A stretch of 13,697 nucleotides of DNA from Lachnospiraceae bacterium (GCA_900751995.1 CAADTP010000066.1:1-13697); one strand, 5' to 3'; positions 1 to 8,562 are shown, counted from the stretch's first letter. The notes: generated by a model from the letters alone, not told the origin. Program-made: numbers and translations.

Positions 1-260
1 CAAGCTATGCTTGAGACGGTAATAATTTCTTATTATCGCGGTACCACTCAAATTGACGTATCGTCCACTTTCTCATGTACAAACATACACTCCTGATTGG
101 TAACGGGTTCGGTTCCCGTCAGTGCCTACTCTCCAGATACGAATTTCGGACTGCCCTCGGAAGGCCATTCAATCATCCGCTTCATACAGGCTTCCACCAT
201 TACCTGCTCTCTGGAATGTTGCCGGATCATTTACTCTTCTTCCTCATCGGTTTTGTTGTT
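1..260 (-). promoter_or_regulatory. T-box riboswitch leader (gene off left edge)
   Basis: The minus strand carries the T-box signature GAGTGGTACCGCG at 49-37. Upstream of it are a Stem I-like region with an AGAGAG element and a distal loop containing GGTGGAA (about 190-215), and a small hairpin ACGGG/CCCGT (119-103). After the T-box there is the start of a CCGTCTCAAGC/GCTTG... hairpin that runs off position 1 and is probably the terminator. T-boxes sense uncharged tRNA and let transcription proceed into aminoacyl-tRNA synthetase or amino acid genes, so the regulated gene should lie just left of the window. The specifier codon was not resolved. UUC (Phe), following the conserved GAA on the 3' side of Stem I, is one candidate, but overlapping codons are also possible. 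Confidence 0.88.
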
Positions 261-264
261 TTAT

Positions 265-293
265 ACTTTACCATACGAAACTGTATCTGTCAA
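265..293 (-). promoter_or_regulatory. Promoter of the T-box leader
   Basis: On the minus strand TTGACA (293-288) is followed by a 17-nt spacer and TAAAGT (270-265). This predicts a start near 258-260, just before the T-box Stem I. The -35 box is a perfect sigma-A consensus and the -10 box matches 4 of 6. It lies just beyond the stop codon of the UPF0210 gene, so the T-box gene is a separate transcription unit. Confidence 0.75.
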
Positions 294-321
294 TCACTTT
301 TTGACTTTTTTGGCGAATTGA

Positions 322-1686
322 TCAGTTCTTAAAGCTGTGGATCGGGGCCGGAATACGTCCGCCTCTTTCTACAAACGCATCACAGGAGAACTGGTTGACC
401 GGCATGATCGGTGCATAGCCGAGAAGTCCGCCGAATTCTACAGTTTCACCTACACCCTTGCCGATAACAGGGATCACTCTGACTGCGGTTGTCTTCTGGT
501 TGATCATACCGATCGCAGATTCGTCTGCAATGATTCCGGCGATCGTAGTCGCCTTTGTGTCTCCCGGAATTGCGATCATATCAAGACCTACCGAGCAGAC
601 GCAGGTCATTGCTTCCAGCTTCTCAAGTGTCAGTGCACCAAGATTTACCGCATCGATCATTCCCTGATCCTCGCTGACCGGAATAAATGCACCGCTTAAA
701 CCACCGACTGCCTGAGCCGCCATAACACCGCCCTTTTTGACCTGATCGTTCAGAAGAGCAAGAGCTGCTGTCGTTCCCGGCGCTCCGACTCTCTCAAGAC
801 CAATCTCTTCCAGGATCTCAGCAACACTGTCACCAATCGCCGGTGTCGGTGCCAGAGAAAGGTCAACGATGCCAAACGGTACTCCAAGACGTTTGGATGC
901 CTCCTGTGCCACCAGCTGGCCCACACGTGTTACCTTAAACGCTGTTCTCTTGATCATCTCGCAAAGTGTCTGGAAATCTGCCCCACGTACAGCCTCCAGT
1001 GCTGTCTTGACAACGCCAGGACCGCTGACACCAACGTTGATGATACAGTCTGCCTCTGTCACACCGTGGAATGCACCTGCCATAAACGGGTTATCATCCG
1101 GTGCATTGCAGAATACAACCAGCTTCGCACATCCAAGGGAATCCTGATCCTTGCTGGCCTCTGCTGTTTCAAGAACGATCTCCCCCATCAGTTTGACCGC
1201 ATCCATATTGATACCGGTTTTGGTAGAACCGACATTTACAGAACTGCAGACACGTTCCGTAACAGCAAGTGCCTGAGGAATGGAACGGATCAGAAGCTCC
1301 TCTGCCGGTGTCATTCCCTTACTTACCAGTGCAGAATATCCACCGATGAAGTTAACGCCAATGGTCTTGGCCGCTTTGTCAAGTGTCTTTGCAACAGAGA
1401 CAAAATCTTCTGTTGAATGACATGCCACACCGCCTACAAGTGCGATCGGTGTTACGGAAACTCGTTTATTTACAACCGGAATCCCGAATTCTGTTGCAAT
1501 CTTGTCACCTGTAGCCACAAGATCTTTTGCCTTTGTGGTGATCTTGTCATAAATTTTCTGGTTCATAGTCTCCAGGTCACTGTCAATGCAGTCCAGAAGA
1601 CTGATGCCCATAGTAATGGTACGCACATCCAGATTTTCCTGTTCGATCATCTTATTTGTTTCATTTACTTCAAATATATTTAACAT
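322..1686 (-). CDS. UPF0210 / PFL family protein (DUF711)
   Basis: The 454-residue protein is a full-length member of the UPF0210 (DUF711) family, recognised from its N-terminal TITMGISLLDC segment and the glycine-rich body (GVSGPGVVKTAL, GAPGTTAALALLNDQVKKGG, GGLSGAFIPVSEDQGM). Members have a pyruvate formate-lyase-like barrel fold but no established reaction. No glycyl-radical motif was seen, so it should not be called a formate lyase. The start is supported by GGAG seven bases before the ATG. It is the last gene of the operon, 72 bases after the ACT-domain gene. UPF0210 and UPF0237 (ACT) genes are very often adjacent in Firmicutes, so they probably act together, with the ACT protein as a possible ligand-binding partner (inference). 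Confidence 0.93.
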   Translation of the reverse strand: MLNIFEVNETNKMIEQENLDVRTITMGISLLDCIDSDLETMNQKIYDKITTKAKDLVATGDKIATEFGIPVVNKRVSVTPIALVGGVACHSTEDFVSVAKTLDKAAKTIGVNFIGGYSALVSKGMTPAEELLIRSIPQALAVTERVCSSVNVGSTKTGINMDAVKLMGEIVLETAEASKDQDSLGCAKLVVFCNAPDDNPFMAGAFHGVTEADCIINVGVSGPGVVKTALEAVRGADFQTLCEMIKRTAFKVTRVGQLVAQEASKRLGVPFGIVDLSLAPTPAIGDSVAEILEEIGLERVGAPGTTAALALLNDQVKKGGVMAAQAVGGLSGAFIPVSEDQGMIDAVNLGALTLEKLEAMTCVCSVGLDMIAIPGDTKATTIAGIIADESAIGMINQKTTAVRVIPVIGKGVGETVEFGGLLGYAPIMPVNQFSCDAFVERGGRIPAPIHSFKN

Positions 1687-1704
1687 GTCGGTGCTCCTTT
1701 ATTA

Positions 1705-1747
1705 AGGTTTATCGTAACTGTTCAGTCCCCTCACAGTTACGGTTTAT
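1705..1747. repeat. Short palindrome bounded by 8-bp direct repeats
   Basis: In the 72-bp gap between the ACT and UPF0210 genes, an 8-bp perfect inverted repeat GTAACTGT/ACAGTTAC encloses an 11-nt loop. It is flanked on both sides by the same octamer GGTTTATC. No U-tract follows on the minus strand, so it is not a normal terminator for the operon. It may be an mRNA-processing or stability hairpin, or a copy of a small dispersed palindromic repeat whose insertion duplicated 8 bp. Confidence 0.6.
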
Positions 1748-1758
1748 CAGTTTTTATT

Positions 1759-2031
1759 TTAGATTCTGTGCATTACATTGAAAATATCTTCATGCTGGCA
1801 GCGGATCACTACACCGATCTTGTCACCGATTTCAGAAAGATCCTTTGAAATAGTTGCAGCGTCTTTTTCGGAAGCGCTGGTATCTGTGATCATCATCATG
1901 TTGAAATATCCCTGTACGATAGTCTGAGAAATATCCAGGATATTCACATTGTTGTCTGCAAGATAGGTACATACCTTTGCAATGATTCCCACGGTATCAT
2001 TTCCTACTACTGTAATGATTGTTTTTTTCAT
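1759..2031 (-). CDS. ACT domain protein (UPF0237 family)
   Basis: This 90-residue protein is essentially one ACT domain. It starts with KKTIITVVGNDTVGIIAKV, has the helix and strand pattern of a beta-alpha-beta-beta-alpha-beta fold, and has the NILDISQTIVQGYF segment typical of UPF0237 proteins. ACT domains bind small ligands, often amino acids, in regulators and enzymes. No catalytic domain is attached here, so it probably works as a dimeric sensor. The start is set by GGGAG six bases before the ATG. The gene begins 17 bases after the MBL hydrolase stop and precedes the UPF0210 gene, its usual genomic partner. Confidence 0.93.
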   Translation of the reverse strand: MKKTIITVVGNDTVGIIAKVCTYLADNNVNILDISQTIVQGYFNMMMITDTSASEKDAATISKDLSEIGDKIGVVIRCQHEDIFNVMHRI

Positions 2032-2048
2032 AACTGTCTCCCTTTCTC

Positions 2049-2846
2049 TTATACGGTAACTGCCTCAGAAGCAAAATCCCTGTGCGCTACCTGAATTCTG
2101 AAATCTTTTGATTTGTAAGGGTTGTCTCCCATTGTTACCTCTGAACATACGGTTTCGTAAGCAAGTTCTTCATAATTGTTTTCCCTGCTTAAATGTCCAA
2201 GAAAAATCGCTTTCATATTATCGTGAAGAAGACGGCACAGAAGCCTGCCCGCATTTTCATTGGACAGATGCCCCTTCTCTCCAAGAATCCTCTGTTTCAG
2301 ATAATAAGGATATTTCCCAACCTGAAGCATCCGGATATCATGGTTTGCTTCCAGAAGGAGTGCATCCAGATTCTGAAGATTTTCGACAATATATTCATTA
2401 TAATTACCAAGGTCCGTCGCAATACCAACGGAACTTTCTCCACATTCCACGCGATAACCAACCGGCTGTGCCGCGTCATGAGGAATGGTAAAAGGATTGA
2501 TGGTCAGATCCTTAACTGCGAAAGGCTCGTCCTCTCTGATTTCATAAAAAATCCCCTCCGGAAGTTTCCCAAGGGATCCGCTCTTGACCATCGCGTCTAT
2601 CGTACCCTCCGTTGCATAAACCGGAATCCCGTATTTGCGTGCGATCACGCCCAGTCCCCTGATATGATCTGAGTGCTCATGCGTGATCAGGATTCCGTCC
2701 AGATCACGGCCTGTAAGATCGATGCTGTTGAGTCCTGCCTCCATCTTCTTTCCGCTGATGCCGATATCCACCAGCATATGCGCCTGCTCAGATCCTATGT
2801 AAATGCAATTCCCGCTGCTGCCGCTTGCAATACTGCAAAATCTCAT
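2049..2846 (-). CDS. MBL-fold metallo-hydrolase, YycJ/WalJ type
   Basis: The 265-residue cytoplasmic protein opens with MRFCSIASGSSGNC, the usual N-terminus of YycJ/WalJ-type metallo-beta-lactamase-fold hydrolases. It carries the metal-binding motif THEHSDH at residues 55-61, then PHDAA near 135, ATDLG near 155, and a late HLS motif (FLGHLSREN). WalJ-type proteins are metal-dependent DNA exonucleases linked to DNA processing; whether this protein acts that way is inferred from family. An upstream in-frame ATG would add 11 residues inside coaE. The internal ATG is preferred because it matches the family start and gives an ATGA overlap with the coaE stop, which suggests translational coupling. 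Confidence 0.9.
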   Translation of the reverse strand: MRFCSIASGSSGNCIYIGSEQAHMLVDIGISGKKMEAGLNSIDLTGRDLDGILITHEHSDHIRGLGVIARKYGIPVYATEGTIDAMVKSGSLGKLPEGIFYEIREDEPFAVKDLTINPFTIPHDAAQPVGYRVECGESSVGIATDLGNYNEYIVENLQNLDALLLEANHDIRMLQVGKYPYYLKQRILGEKGHLSNENAGRLLCRLLHDNMKAIFLGHLSRENNYEELAYETVCSEVTMGDNPYKSKDFRIQVAHRDFASEAVTV

Positions 2847-3433
2847 AATGCCCTGATCCCTTCTTCGATCTGACTCCATGTTTCCTTCAGATCTCCGTTA
2901 TTTTGTATGATATAATCTGCATGTTCCCGGAAAAATTCCTCTGTTGCCTGACGTGCAATGATGTTTCCGGCCTTTTCTCTTGTGTAGCCCCGGCTGTTCA
3001 TCAGACGTTCGATCCGGATTTCCCGGTCTGTATGAATATACCACACTTTGTCACAGAATGCATCATAATGATCTTCCAGAAGAAGGGCAGCCTCCACTAC
3101 CATAAGAGGGCAGCCTGCTCTTTGCTGTACCTCAATCTCATCCAGAATATACTTCTTTACAGCCGGATGAATAATATCATCCAGCTTCTGCCGCATTTCT
3201 TCATGGGCAAATACTACATCAGAAACTATCTTCCGGTCAATGGTTTTATCGTTTTTTATGATTTTTTTTCCGAACAATGCGATAACCTGATCATAACAGA
3301 TACCGTCCGGTTCCATGACCAGATGACCGATTTTGTCTGCCTGCAGCACACAGGCGTTGAATTCTTTCTCCAGATAATCGAGGACGGTGCTCTTACCGGC
3401 ACCGACCCCTCCTGTAATTCCTATAATCTTCAT
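2843..3433 (-). CDS. coaE: Dephospho-CoA kinase
   Basis: CoaE catalyses the last step of coenzyme A synthesis, the ATP-dependent phosphorylation of the 3'-hydroxyl of dephospho-CoA. The 196-residue length is normal. The P-loop GGVGAGKST is at residues 8-16, followed by an LQADKIGH segment that matches the family's conserved Asp/His region. The lid region has RLMNSRGYTREKA and the late IIARQ motif is present. The ATG follows the polA TAA with no gap, and GAGG in the end of polA serves as its ribosome binding site. The 3' end overlaps the MBL gene by four bases. Placement after polA is common in Firmicutes (mutM is often between them but is absent here). Confidence 0.96.
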   Translation of the reverse strand: MKIIGITGGVGAGKSTVLDYLEKEFNACVLQADKIGHLVMEPDGICYDQVIALFGKKIIKNDKTIDRKIVSDVVFAHEEMRQKLDDIIHPAVKKYILDEIEVQQRAGCPLMVVEAALLLEDHYDAFCDKVWYIHTDREIRIERLMNSRGYTREKAGNIIARQATEEFFREHADYIIQNNGDLKETWSQIEEGIRAL

Positions 3434-6073
3434 TTATTTTGCCTCATACCAGTTTTCGCCCTGGTGCATGTCAATCTCAAGCTCCACGGACAGATGTGCG
3501 GCACCTTTCATTTCTTCTTCCAGAATCTTTGACACAATGTCAATTTCTTCTTTTTTGGTTTCGATCAGGAGCTCATCGTGCACCTGAAGGACAAGCCTTG
3601 ACTTTAATCCTTCCTGTTTCATTCTTTCGTATACACGGTTCATCGCAATCTTGATAATGTCTGCCGCACTTCCCTGGATCGGTGAGTTCATCGCCACCCT
3701 CTCTCCGAAGGAACGCTGCATGAAATTGCTGGATTTAAGTTCCGGTACCGGACGGCGGCGTCCGAGCATTGTCGATACATAGCCTTTTTCTTTCGCTGTT
3801 TTTACAAGTTCATCGAGAAATCCCTTAATCTTGGGATAGGTCTCAAAATATTTCTCGATATAGGCTGCTGCCTCTTTGCGGGTAATACTTAAATCCTGAC
3901 TTAAGCCAAAAGAACTGATGCCGTATACAATTCCAAAGTTGACTGCCTTGGCATTTCTTCGCTGAAGCGGTGTGACCTCATCAAACGGCACATGAAAAAC
4001 CTGAGAAGCCGTCAGTCGATGGATGTCCTGTGCCTCCCGATATGCCTGGATCAGTTTCTCATCTCCAGACATATGTGCAAGGACTCTCAGCTCAATCTGA
4101 GAATAATCCGCATCCAGGAACACGAATCCGTCTTCCGGCACAAAAACCTTACGGATCAGTCTTCCAAGTTCCATCCTGACCGGAATATTCTGAAGATTCG
4201 GTTCTGTACTGCTGATCCGTCCGGTCGCCGTGATCGTCTGATTAAAGGTAGAATGAATTCTTCCGTCTGCTTCGATCACAGCACTCAGTCCATCTGCATA
4301 GGTAGATTTAAGCTTGGCAAGCTGGCGGTATTCCAGGATATTCTTGATGATCTCATGCTCCGGCGCAAGCTTCTCCAGAATGTCTGCCGCTGTAGAGTAG
4401 CCTGTCTTTGTCTTCTTGCCGCCCGGGATCTCCATCTTTTCAAACAGGATCACACCCAGTTGCTTCGGGGAATTAATATTGAATTCTTCACCGGCCTGTT
4501 CCCAGATCAGCTTTTCCAGTTCATGAATACGGATACTCAGTTTCTCACCGTAATTCTTCAGTTCCTCGCCTCTGACACAGATTCCCCATTTCTCCATGGA
4601 ATCCAGTGTGAATACCAGCGGAAGCTCGATTTCTGTATAAACCTTCCACATTTCTGTCTCATGAAGAGCTTTTTCGATCGGCGCTCTGGACGCAAGGACA
4701 GTGTACGCTACATAACAGGCATAGCTTCCCAGGCTGTCCAGAGATTTCTCCCAGGCTGTCCGGAAGGTTTCTTTGCCCAAAAGGTCTTCACGAGTCGGAA
4801 GTAATTTTCCGTCCAGATATTCCTTTGCCACATCATCAAAGGTATAGGAGGATTTCAACGGATTCAGAAGATACACTCCAATCCCCACATCAAATAACTT
4901 CGAGGCTTCTGTAAGCTTCACATGCTTAAGAACACTCTTGACATCCATACAGCACAGTATTGTCGTCTTTGAAAGTTTCTCTAACTTACCGCAGAGATAC
5001 TCTCCTGTCACAAGTCCCTCCACCGGGATATGGTAGACCTCATTTTCCTCCAGTGCGATTCCAACTCCATAGACATTCTCTTTGTCACAGAGCAGTTCTA
5101 TGCCTGCACAGACTTTGGATGCTGCTTTCTGAAAAAGTGCCTCGGCTCCGGCCAGATCTTCACAGGTAAAAAAATCATCCGCCATGGTCTGCTCCGGCAC
5201 ACTTGTCACGTCAAAACGTCCCAAAAGATTCTTGAATTCCAGACGTTTACAGAGTTCGTAAGCTTCCGGGGTATAGAGATTTCTGATCCGTGCCTCCTCA
5301 TAGGAGAACTCGATCGGACTCTGTGTATTGATCGTTGCCAGAGATTTACTTAAAACTGCCAGATCATAATGCTCACGAAGAGATTCTCTTGCCTTATTTG
5401 GTTTCACTTCTTCAAGATGTTCATGGGCATTCTCAATAGAACCATACTGTACGATCAATTTGGTGGCAGTCTTCTCTCCTACCCCCGGAATTCCCGGGAT
5501 ATTATCTGCGGAATCCCCCATCAGAGCTTTCAATTCAATGATCTGAGGCGGTGTAACCTGATATTTCTCCAGAACCTGCTCTGCATGAAAATTCTCAATC
5601 GTCGTTTTGCCACGGGATGTCTTGGGAAGGCGGATCATGATCCTGTCTGTCGCAAGCTGGAGAAGATCTCTGTCTCCTGAAAGGATTGTGACCTCCATGC
5701 CCTGTTTTTCACTTCGAAATGCCAGCGTACCAAGAAGGTCATCCGCTTCATAACCTGCCATGGAAACTGTCTTCACGCCCATAGAGGTGAGGACTTCTCG
5801 GATCAACGGTACCTGCTCCCGAAGTTCCACAGGCATTGGCTTTCTTGTTCCCTTATATGCTTCATACATCTTGTGCCGGAAAGTCGGCTCATGAAGATCA
5901 AATGCGACAGTCAGATACTCCGGCTTCTCCTCCTCAAGGATACGAAAAAGAATATTCAAAAACCCATAAACCGCGCCTGTATGTTTCCCCTCTGAGTTTG
6001 TCAGATCCGGAAGTCCGTAAAAAGCACGGTTCAGTATGCTGTGTCCATCTATCAACAATATTTTTTCACTCAA
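3434..6073 (-). CDS. polA: DNA polymerase I
   Basis: PolA fills gaps and removes RNA primers during replication and excision repair. The 879-residue protein has an N-terminal 5'-3' exonuclease (LLIDGHSILNRAFYG, YEADD at 108-112, GDRD at 133-136, GDSADNIPG at 187-194), a middle 3'-5' exonuclease-like domain, and a family A polymerase domain with motif A DADYSQIELR (654-663), the O-helix RRNAKAVNFGIVYG (705-718) and motif C VHDE (831-834). The middle domain lacks the catalytic DxE, reading AGIELL at the expected place, so proofreading is probably absent, as in Bacillus PolA and Taq. An ATG 20 codons upstream exists, but TTG at 6073 is preferred: GGAGG lies nine bases before it and the family start SEKILLIDG follows directly. 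Confidence 0.97.
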   Translation of the reverse strand: MSEKILLIDGHSILNRAFYGLPDLTNSEGKHTGAVYGFLNILFRILEEEKPEYLTVAFDLHEPTFRHKMYEAYKGTRKPMPVELREQVPLIREVLTSMGVKTVSMAGYEADDLLGTLAFRSEKQGMEVTILSGDRDLLQLATDRIMIRLPKTSRGKTTIENFHAEQVLEKYQVTPPQIIELKALMGDSADNIPGIPGVGEKTATKLIVQYGSIENAHEHLEEVKPNKARESLREHYDLAVLSKSLATINTQSPIEFSYEEARIRNLYTPEAYELCKRLEFKNLLGRFDVTSVPEQTMADDFFTCEDLAGAEALFQKAASKVCAGIELLCDKENVYGVGIALEENEVYHIPVEGLVTGEYLCGKLEKLSKTTILCCMDVKSVLKHVKLTEASKLFDVGIGVYLLNPLKSSYTFDDVAKEYLDGKLLPTREDLLGKETFRTAWEKSLDSLGSYACYVAYTVLASRAPIEKALHETEMWKVYTEIELPLVFTLDSMEKWGICVRGEELKNYGEKLSIRIHELEKLIWEQAGEEFNINSPKQLGVILFEKMEIPGGKKTKTGYSTAADILEKLAPEHEIIKNILEYRQLAKLKSTYADGLSAVIEADGRIHSTFNQTITATGRISSTEPNLQNIPVRMELGRLIRKVFVPEDGFVFLDADYSQIELRVLAHMSGDEKLIQAYREAQDIHRLTASQVFHVPFDEVTPLQRRNAKAVNFGIVYGISSFGLSQDLSITRKEAAAYIEKYFETYPKIKGFLDELVKTAKEKGYVSTMLGRRRPVPELKSSNFMQRSFGERVAMNSPIQGSAADIIKIAMNRVYERMKQEGLKSRLVLQVHDELLIETKKEEIDIVSKILEEEMKGAAHLSVELEIDMHQGENWYEAK

Positions 6074-6101
6074 GTTTCCTGTCCTCCTGTTATATATCCA
6101 G

Positions 6102-6443
6102 TTAACTGAAGATAACCAAAATCGCAAATACACACAAGGCTATGGCAGCACACACGCATAAAAGCCCTGTCACAAAATACATAACCCGCTTCTGATGGAT
6201 GTTCCTCCTGGTTCTACGGATCTCCTGCTCAAGAAGCTTCTTAAAATCAAGAACCTTTCCATCTTTATCCTCATCCAGCTGCTGCATTGCCTCATGAACA
6301 ATAAAATAAGTCTCCAGTTCGTCATAACAGGAGGGACAATGTTCTATATGATCCAGGAATCCCTCAAGTTCATTCATAGACAGGCTGTGGTCAATAAAAC
6401 GTGTAACCATGCTCTCTGCTGTCCTGCAATCCATTTCCGTCAC
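6102..6443 (-). CDS. Small zinc-finger (zf-HC2-like) membrane protein
   Basis: This 113-residue protein has a putative zinc-binding motif Hx3Cx2C at residues 32-39 (H32, C36, C39), with C6 as a possible further ligand. A charged linker follows (about 56-85), then one C-terminal membrane helix of about 24 residues (88-111). The arrangement is that of zf-HC2 anti-sigma-factor proteins, which hold a sigma factor at the membrane. No sigma factor gene is adjacent, so a role as anti-sigma factor is only a family-based guess. GTG at 6443 is chosen because GGAGG lies nine bases upstream; an ATG three codons later is possible. It is the first gene of the operon that continues into polA after a 28-base gap. 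Confidence 0.8.
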   Translation of the reverse strand: MTEMDCRTAESMVTRFIDHSLSMNELEGFLDHIEHCPSCYDELETYFIVHEAMQQLDEDKDGKVLDFKKLLEQEIRRTRRNIHQKRVMYFVTGLLCVCAAIALCVFAILVIFS

Positions 6444-6508
6444 TGGCTGCCACCTCCTGTTTCTGTTCTGTACCACTGATTTTGTTTCGGATTTTATTCT
6501 GTCACTGT

Positions 6509-6537
6509 AGTATAGCATAAAAAAAGACAGTTCTCAA
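6509..6537 (-). promoter_or_regulatory. Promoter of the polA operon
   Basis: Minus-strand TTGAGA (6537-6532), a 17-nt spacer and TATACT (6514-6509), with TG one base upstream of the -10 box making an extended -10. It predicts a start near 6502 and a leader of about 60 bases before the GTG of the zinc-finger gene. The -35 box and spacer lie inside the ftsH terminator. Confidence 0.8.
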
Positions 6538-6561
6538 TGAAATTTACCGGAACTGTCTTTT
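6519..6561 (-). terminator. Rho-independent terminator after ftsH
   Basis: On the minus strand a 12-bp perfect stem AAAAGACAGTTC/GAACTGTCTTTT (6561-6550 with 6533-6522) with a 16-nt loop is followed by a T-run (6525-6519). It starts 19 bases after the ftsH stop codon. Confidence 0.9.
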
Positions 6562-6580
6562 GGTGTGAACTCAAATGTTT

Positions 6581-8452
6581 TTATTCTTTTGCAAGGCTGA
6601 CTTCCTGAGTGTCTGACGGAGTCTCGAGAATCTTCATAAACTCTTCTCCTGTAATGGTTTCATGTTCATAAAGATATTTTGCCAGTTCATGAAGCTTACC
6701 TATGTTGTCCTTAAGGATCTGAAGCGCCTTCTCATGCTGGGTACGTACAAGCTCTACCACTTTTTTATCGAGCAGTGTCTGCGTTTCAAAGGAGCAGGCA
6801 AGACTGCTGTCTCCTCCCAGATACTGATTGCTGACACTTTCCATCGCAACCATGTCAAAATCCTCACTCATGCCATAGCGTGAGATCATTGCTCTGGCGA
6901 TTTTGGTTGCCTGTTCAATATCATTGGATGCACCTGTGGTAATAGAATGGAAGATCAGTTCCTCTGCCGCACGTCCACCGGTAAAGGTAGCGATCTTGTT
7001 TTCCAGTTCTTCCTTGGACATAAGGAAATGTTCCTTCTCATCTACCTGCATGGTATATCCAAGTGCTCCTGAAGTACGCGGAATGATCGTGATCTTGTGT
7101 ACCGGTGCGGATTCTGTCTGCTTCGCCGCAACCAGCGCATGTCCGATCTCATGGTAGGAAACGATCAGCTTCTCCTTATTGGAAAGAACACGGTTCTTTT
7201 TCTGATAACCGGCAATTACAACTTCAATGCTCTCTTCAAAATCTGCCTGGGTCGCAAATTTACGTCCATCACGAACCGCTCTCAGTGCCGCCTCATTGAC
7301 AATGTTGGCAAGCTCTGCACCGGAAGCTCCGGCAGCAGCCTTGGCAATCTCATCAAATCGTACCGTATCTGCAATCTTGATCTTCTTCGCATGAACCTTG
7401 AGGATTTCCTCACGTCCCAGAAGATCAGGAAGTTCTACCGGAATTCTTCTGTCAAAACGACCCGGACGGAGAAGTGCCGGATCAAGAGAATCCGGACGGT
7501 TTGTCGCTGCAAGGATCACGACACCCTTGGATCCGTCAAAGCCATCCATCTCTGTCAAAAGCTGGTTCAGTGTCTGTTCACGCTCATCATTACCACCTGT
7601 AAATCCTGCACCGTCACGCTTCTTACCAATCGTATCAATCTCATCGATAAAGACAATACACGGTGCCTTCTCATTGGCCTGCTTAAAAAGATCACGGACC
7701 TTGGCCGCACCCATACCAACAAACATCTCTACAAATTCAGATCCTGAAATGGAGAAGAACGGTACCTCAGCCTCACCTGCTACTGCCTTGGCAAGAAGAG
7801 TTTTACCTGTTCCAGGAGGGCCTACAAGAAGAGCTCCCTTCGGCATAGATGCTCCGATCTCCGTGTATTTCTGCGGATTGTGGAGATAGTCAACGATTTC
7901 TGTCAGAAGTTCCTTGGCCTCATCTTCCCCTGCCACATCAGAAAATTTAATTCCTGTGGATGATTTGACATAAACCTTGGCATTGCTCTTTCCAAAGGAC
8001 ATTGCTCCTCCGGGACCACCACCCATAGATGACATCATTTTCTTGCTCAGCCAGCGTCCAATAAAGATAAAAATCACGATTGGTACAACATAGCTAAGGA
8101 TAATCGTCATAAAAATTGACGGGCTTTCCGGAAGGACCTCATCCATTGTTACCCCTGCGTCAAGCAGACGGTTCACAAGATCAGGATCATCCATCTTAAC
8201 AGTCTTGCAGAGAACGCTGTCACCGGAAGCTTCTGTCCCTGTTTCATAATAAATGTAATTCTCTTCCACAGTGGCCTTGGTGACATTACCCTTCTCCACA
8301 TTCTCTATAAATGTAGAATAATCTGTCTTCTGTATACTTCTTTCCTGCACTGCCGGAACTACAAGCATATTCAGAAGAATGATAACGATACCGGCAATGA
8401 TGTAATAGACATACATTGGGATCTTTTCTGGTTTCTTACTGCCAAACTTCAT
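6581..8452 (-). CDS. ftsH: ATP-dependent zinc metalloprotease FtsH
   Basis: FtsH is a hexameric membrane AAA+ protease that extracts and degrades membrane and some cytosolic proteins. The 623-residue length is normal. Two N-terminal membrane helices (about 14-35 and 112-133) flank a short extracytoplasmic domain. The AAA domain has Walker A GPPGTGKT (211-218), the pore loop MFVG (243-246), Walker B VFIDE (267-271) and the second region of homology ATNRPDSLDPALLRPGRFD (316-334). The zinc site is HEIGH (434-438) with D511 as the probable third ligand. Most FtsH proteins have HEAGH; the Ile does not touch the ligands, so activity is expected. GGAGG sits 11 bases before the ATG. It has its own promoter and terminator. 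Confidence 0.97.
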   Translation of the reverse strand: MKFGSKKPEKIPMYVYYIIAGIVIILLNMLVVPAVQERSIQKTDYSTFIENVEKGNVTKATVEENYIYYETGTEASGDSVLCKTVKMDDPDLVNRLLDAGVTMDEVLPESPSIFMTIILSYVVPIVIFIFIGRWLSKKMMSSMGGGPGGAMSFGKSNAKVYVKSSTGIKFSDVAGEDEAKELLTEIVDYLHNPQKYTEIGASMPKGALLVGPPGTGKTLLAKAVAGEAEVPFFSISGSEFVEMFVGMGAAKVRDLFKQANEKAPCIVFIDEIDTIGKKRDGAGFTGGNDEREQTLNQLLTEMDGFDGSKGVVILAATNRPDSLDPALLRPGRFDRRIPVELPDLLGREEILKVHAKKIKIADTVRFDEIAKAAAGASGAELANIVNEAALRAVRDGRKFATQADFEESIEVVIAGYQKKNRVLSNKEKLIVSYHEIGHALVAAKQTESAPVHKITIIPRTSGALGYTMQVDEKEHFLMSKEELENKIATFTGGRAAEELIFHSITTGASNDIEQATKIARAMISRYGMSEDFDMVAMESVSNQYLGGDSSLACSFETQTLLDKKVVELVRTQHEKALQILKDNIGKLHELAKYLYEHETITGEEFMKILETPSDTQEVSLAKE

Positions 8453-8533
8453 TTAACTTCTGTCCTCCATATCTTCGAAAGCATCCGGTATCTTCAGTAT
8501 TCCCGTATTCCTTCGAAATCATTTATGTCATGT

Positions 8534-8562
8534 ACCATACCATTTTTTTCACAGTTATTCAA
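8534..8562 (-). promoter_or_regulatory. Probable ftsH promoter
   Basis: Minus-strand TTGAAT (8562-8557), a 17-nt spacer and TATGGT (8539-8534), about 80 bases before the ftsH ATG. The leader between them contains two copies of CTTCGAAA about 40 bp apart on the plus strand, of unknown meaning. No CIRCE heat-shock element was seen. Confidence 0.55.

Noticed and set aside
3992..4804. Plus-strand 270-codon ORF inside polA
   Set aside because: Long but antisense to conserved PolA domains; a by-product of polA codon use.
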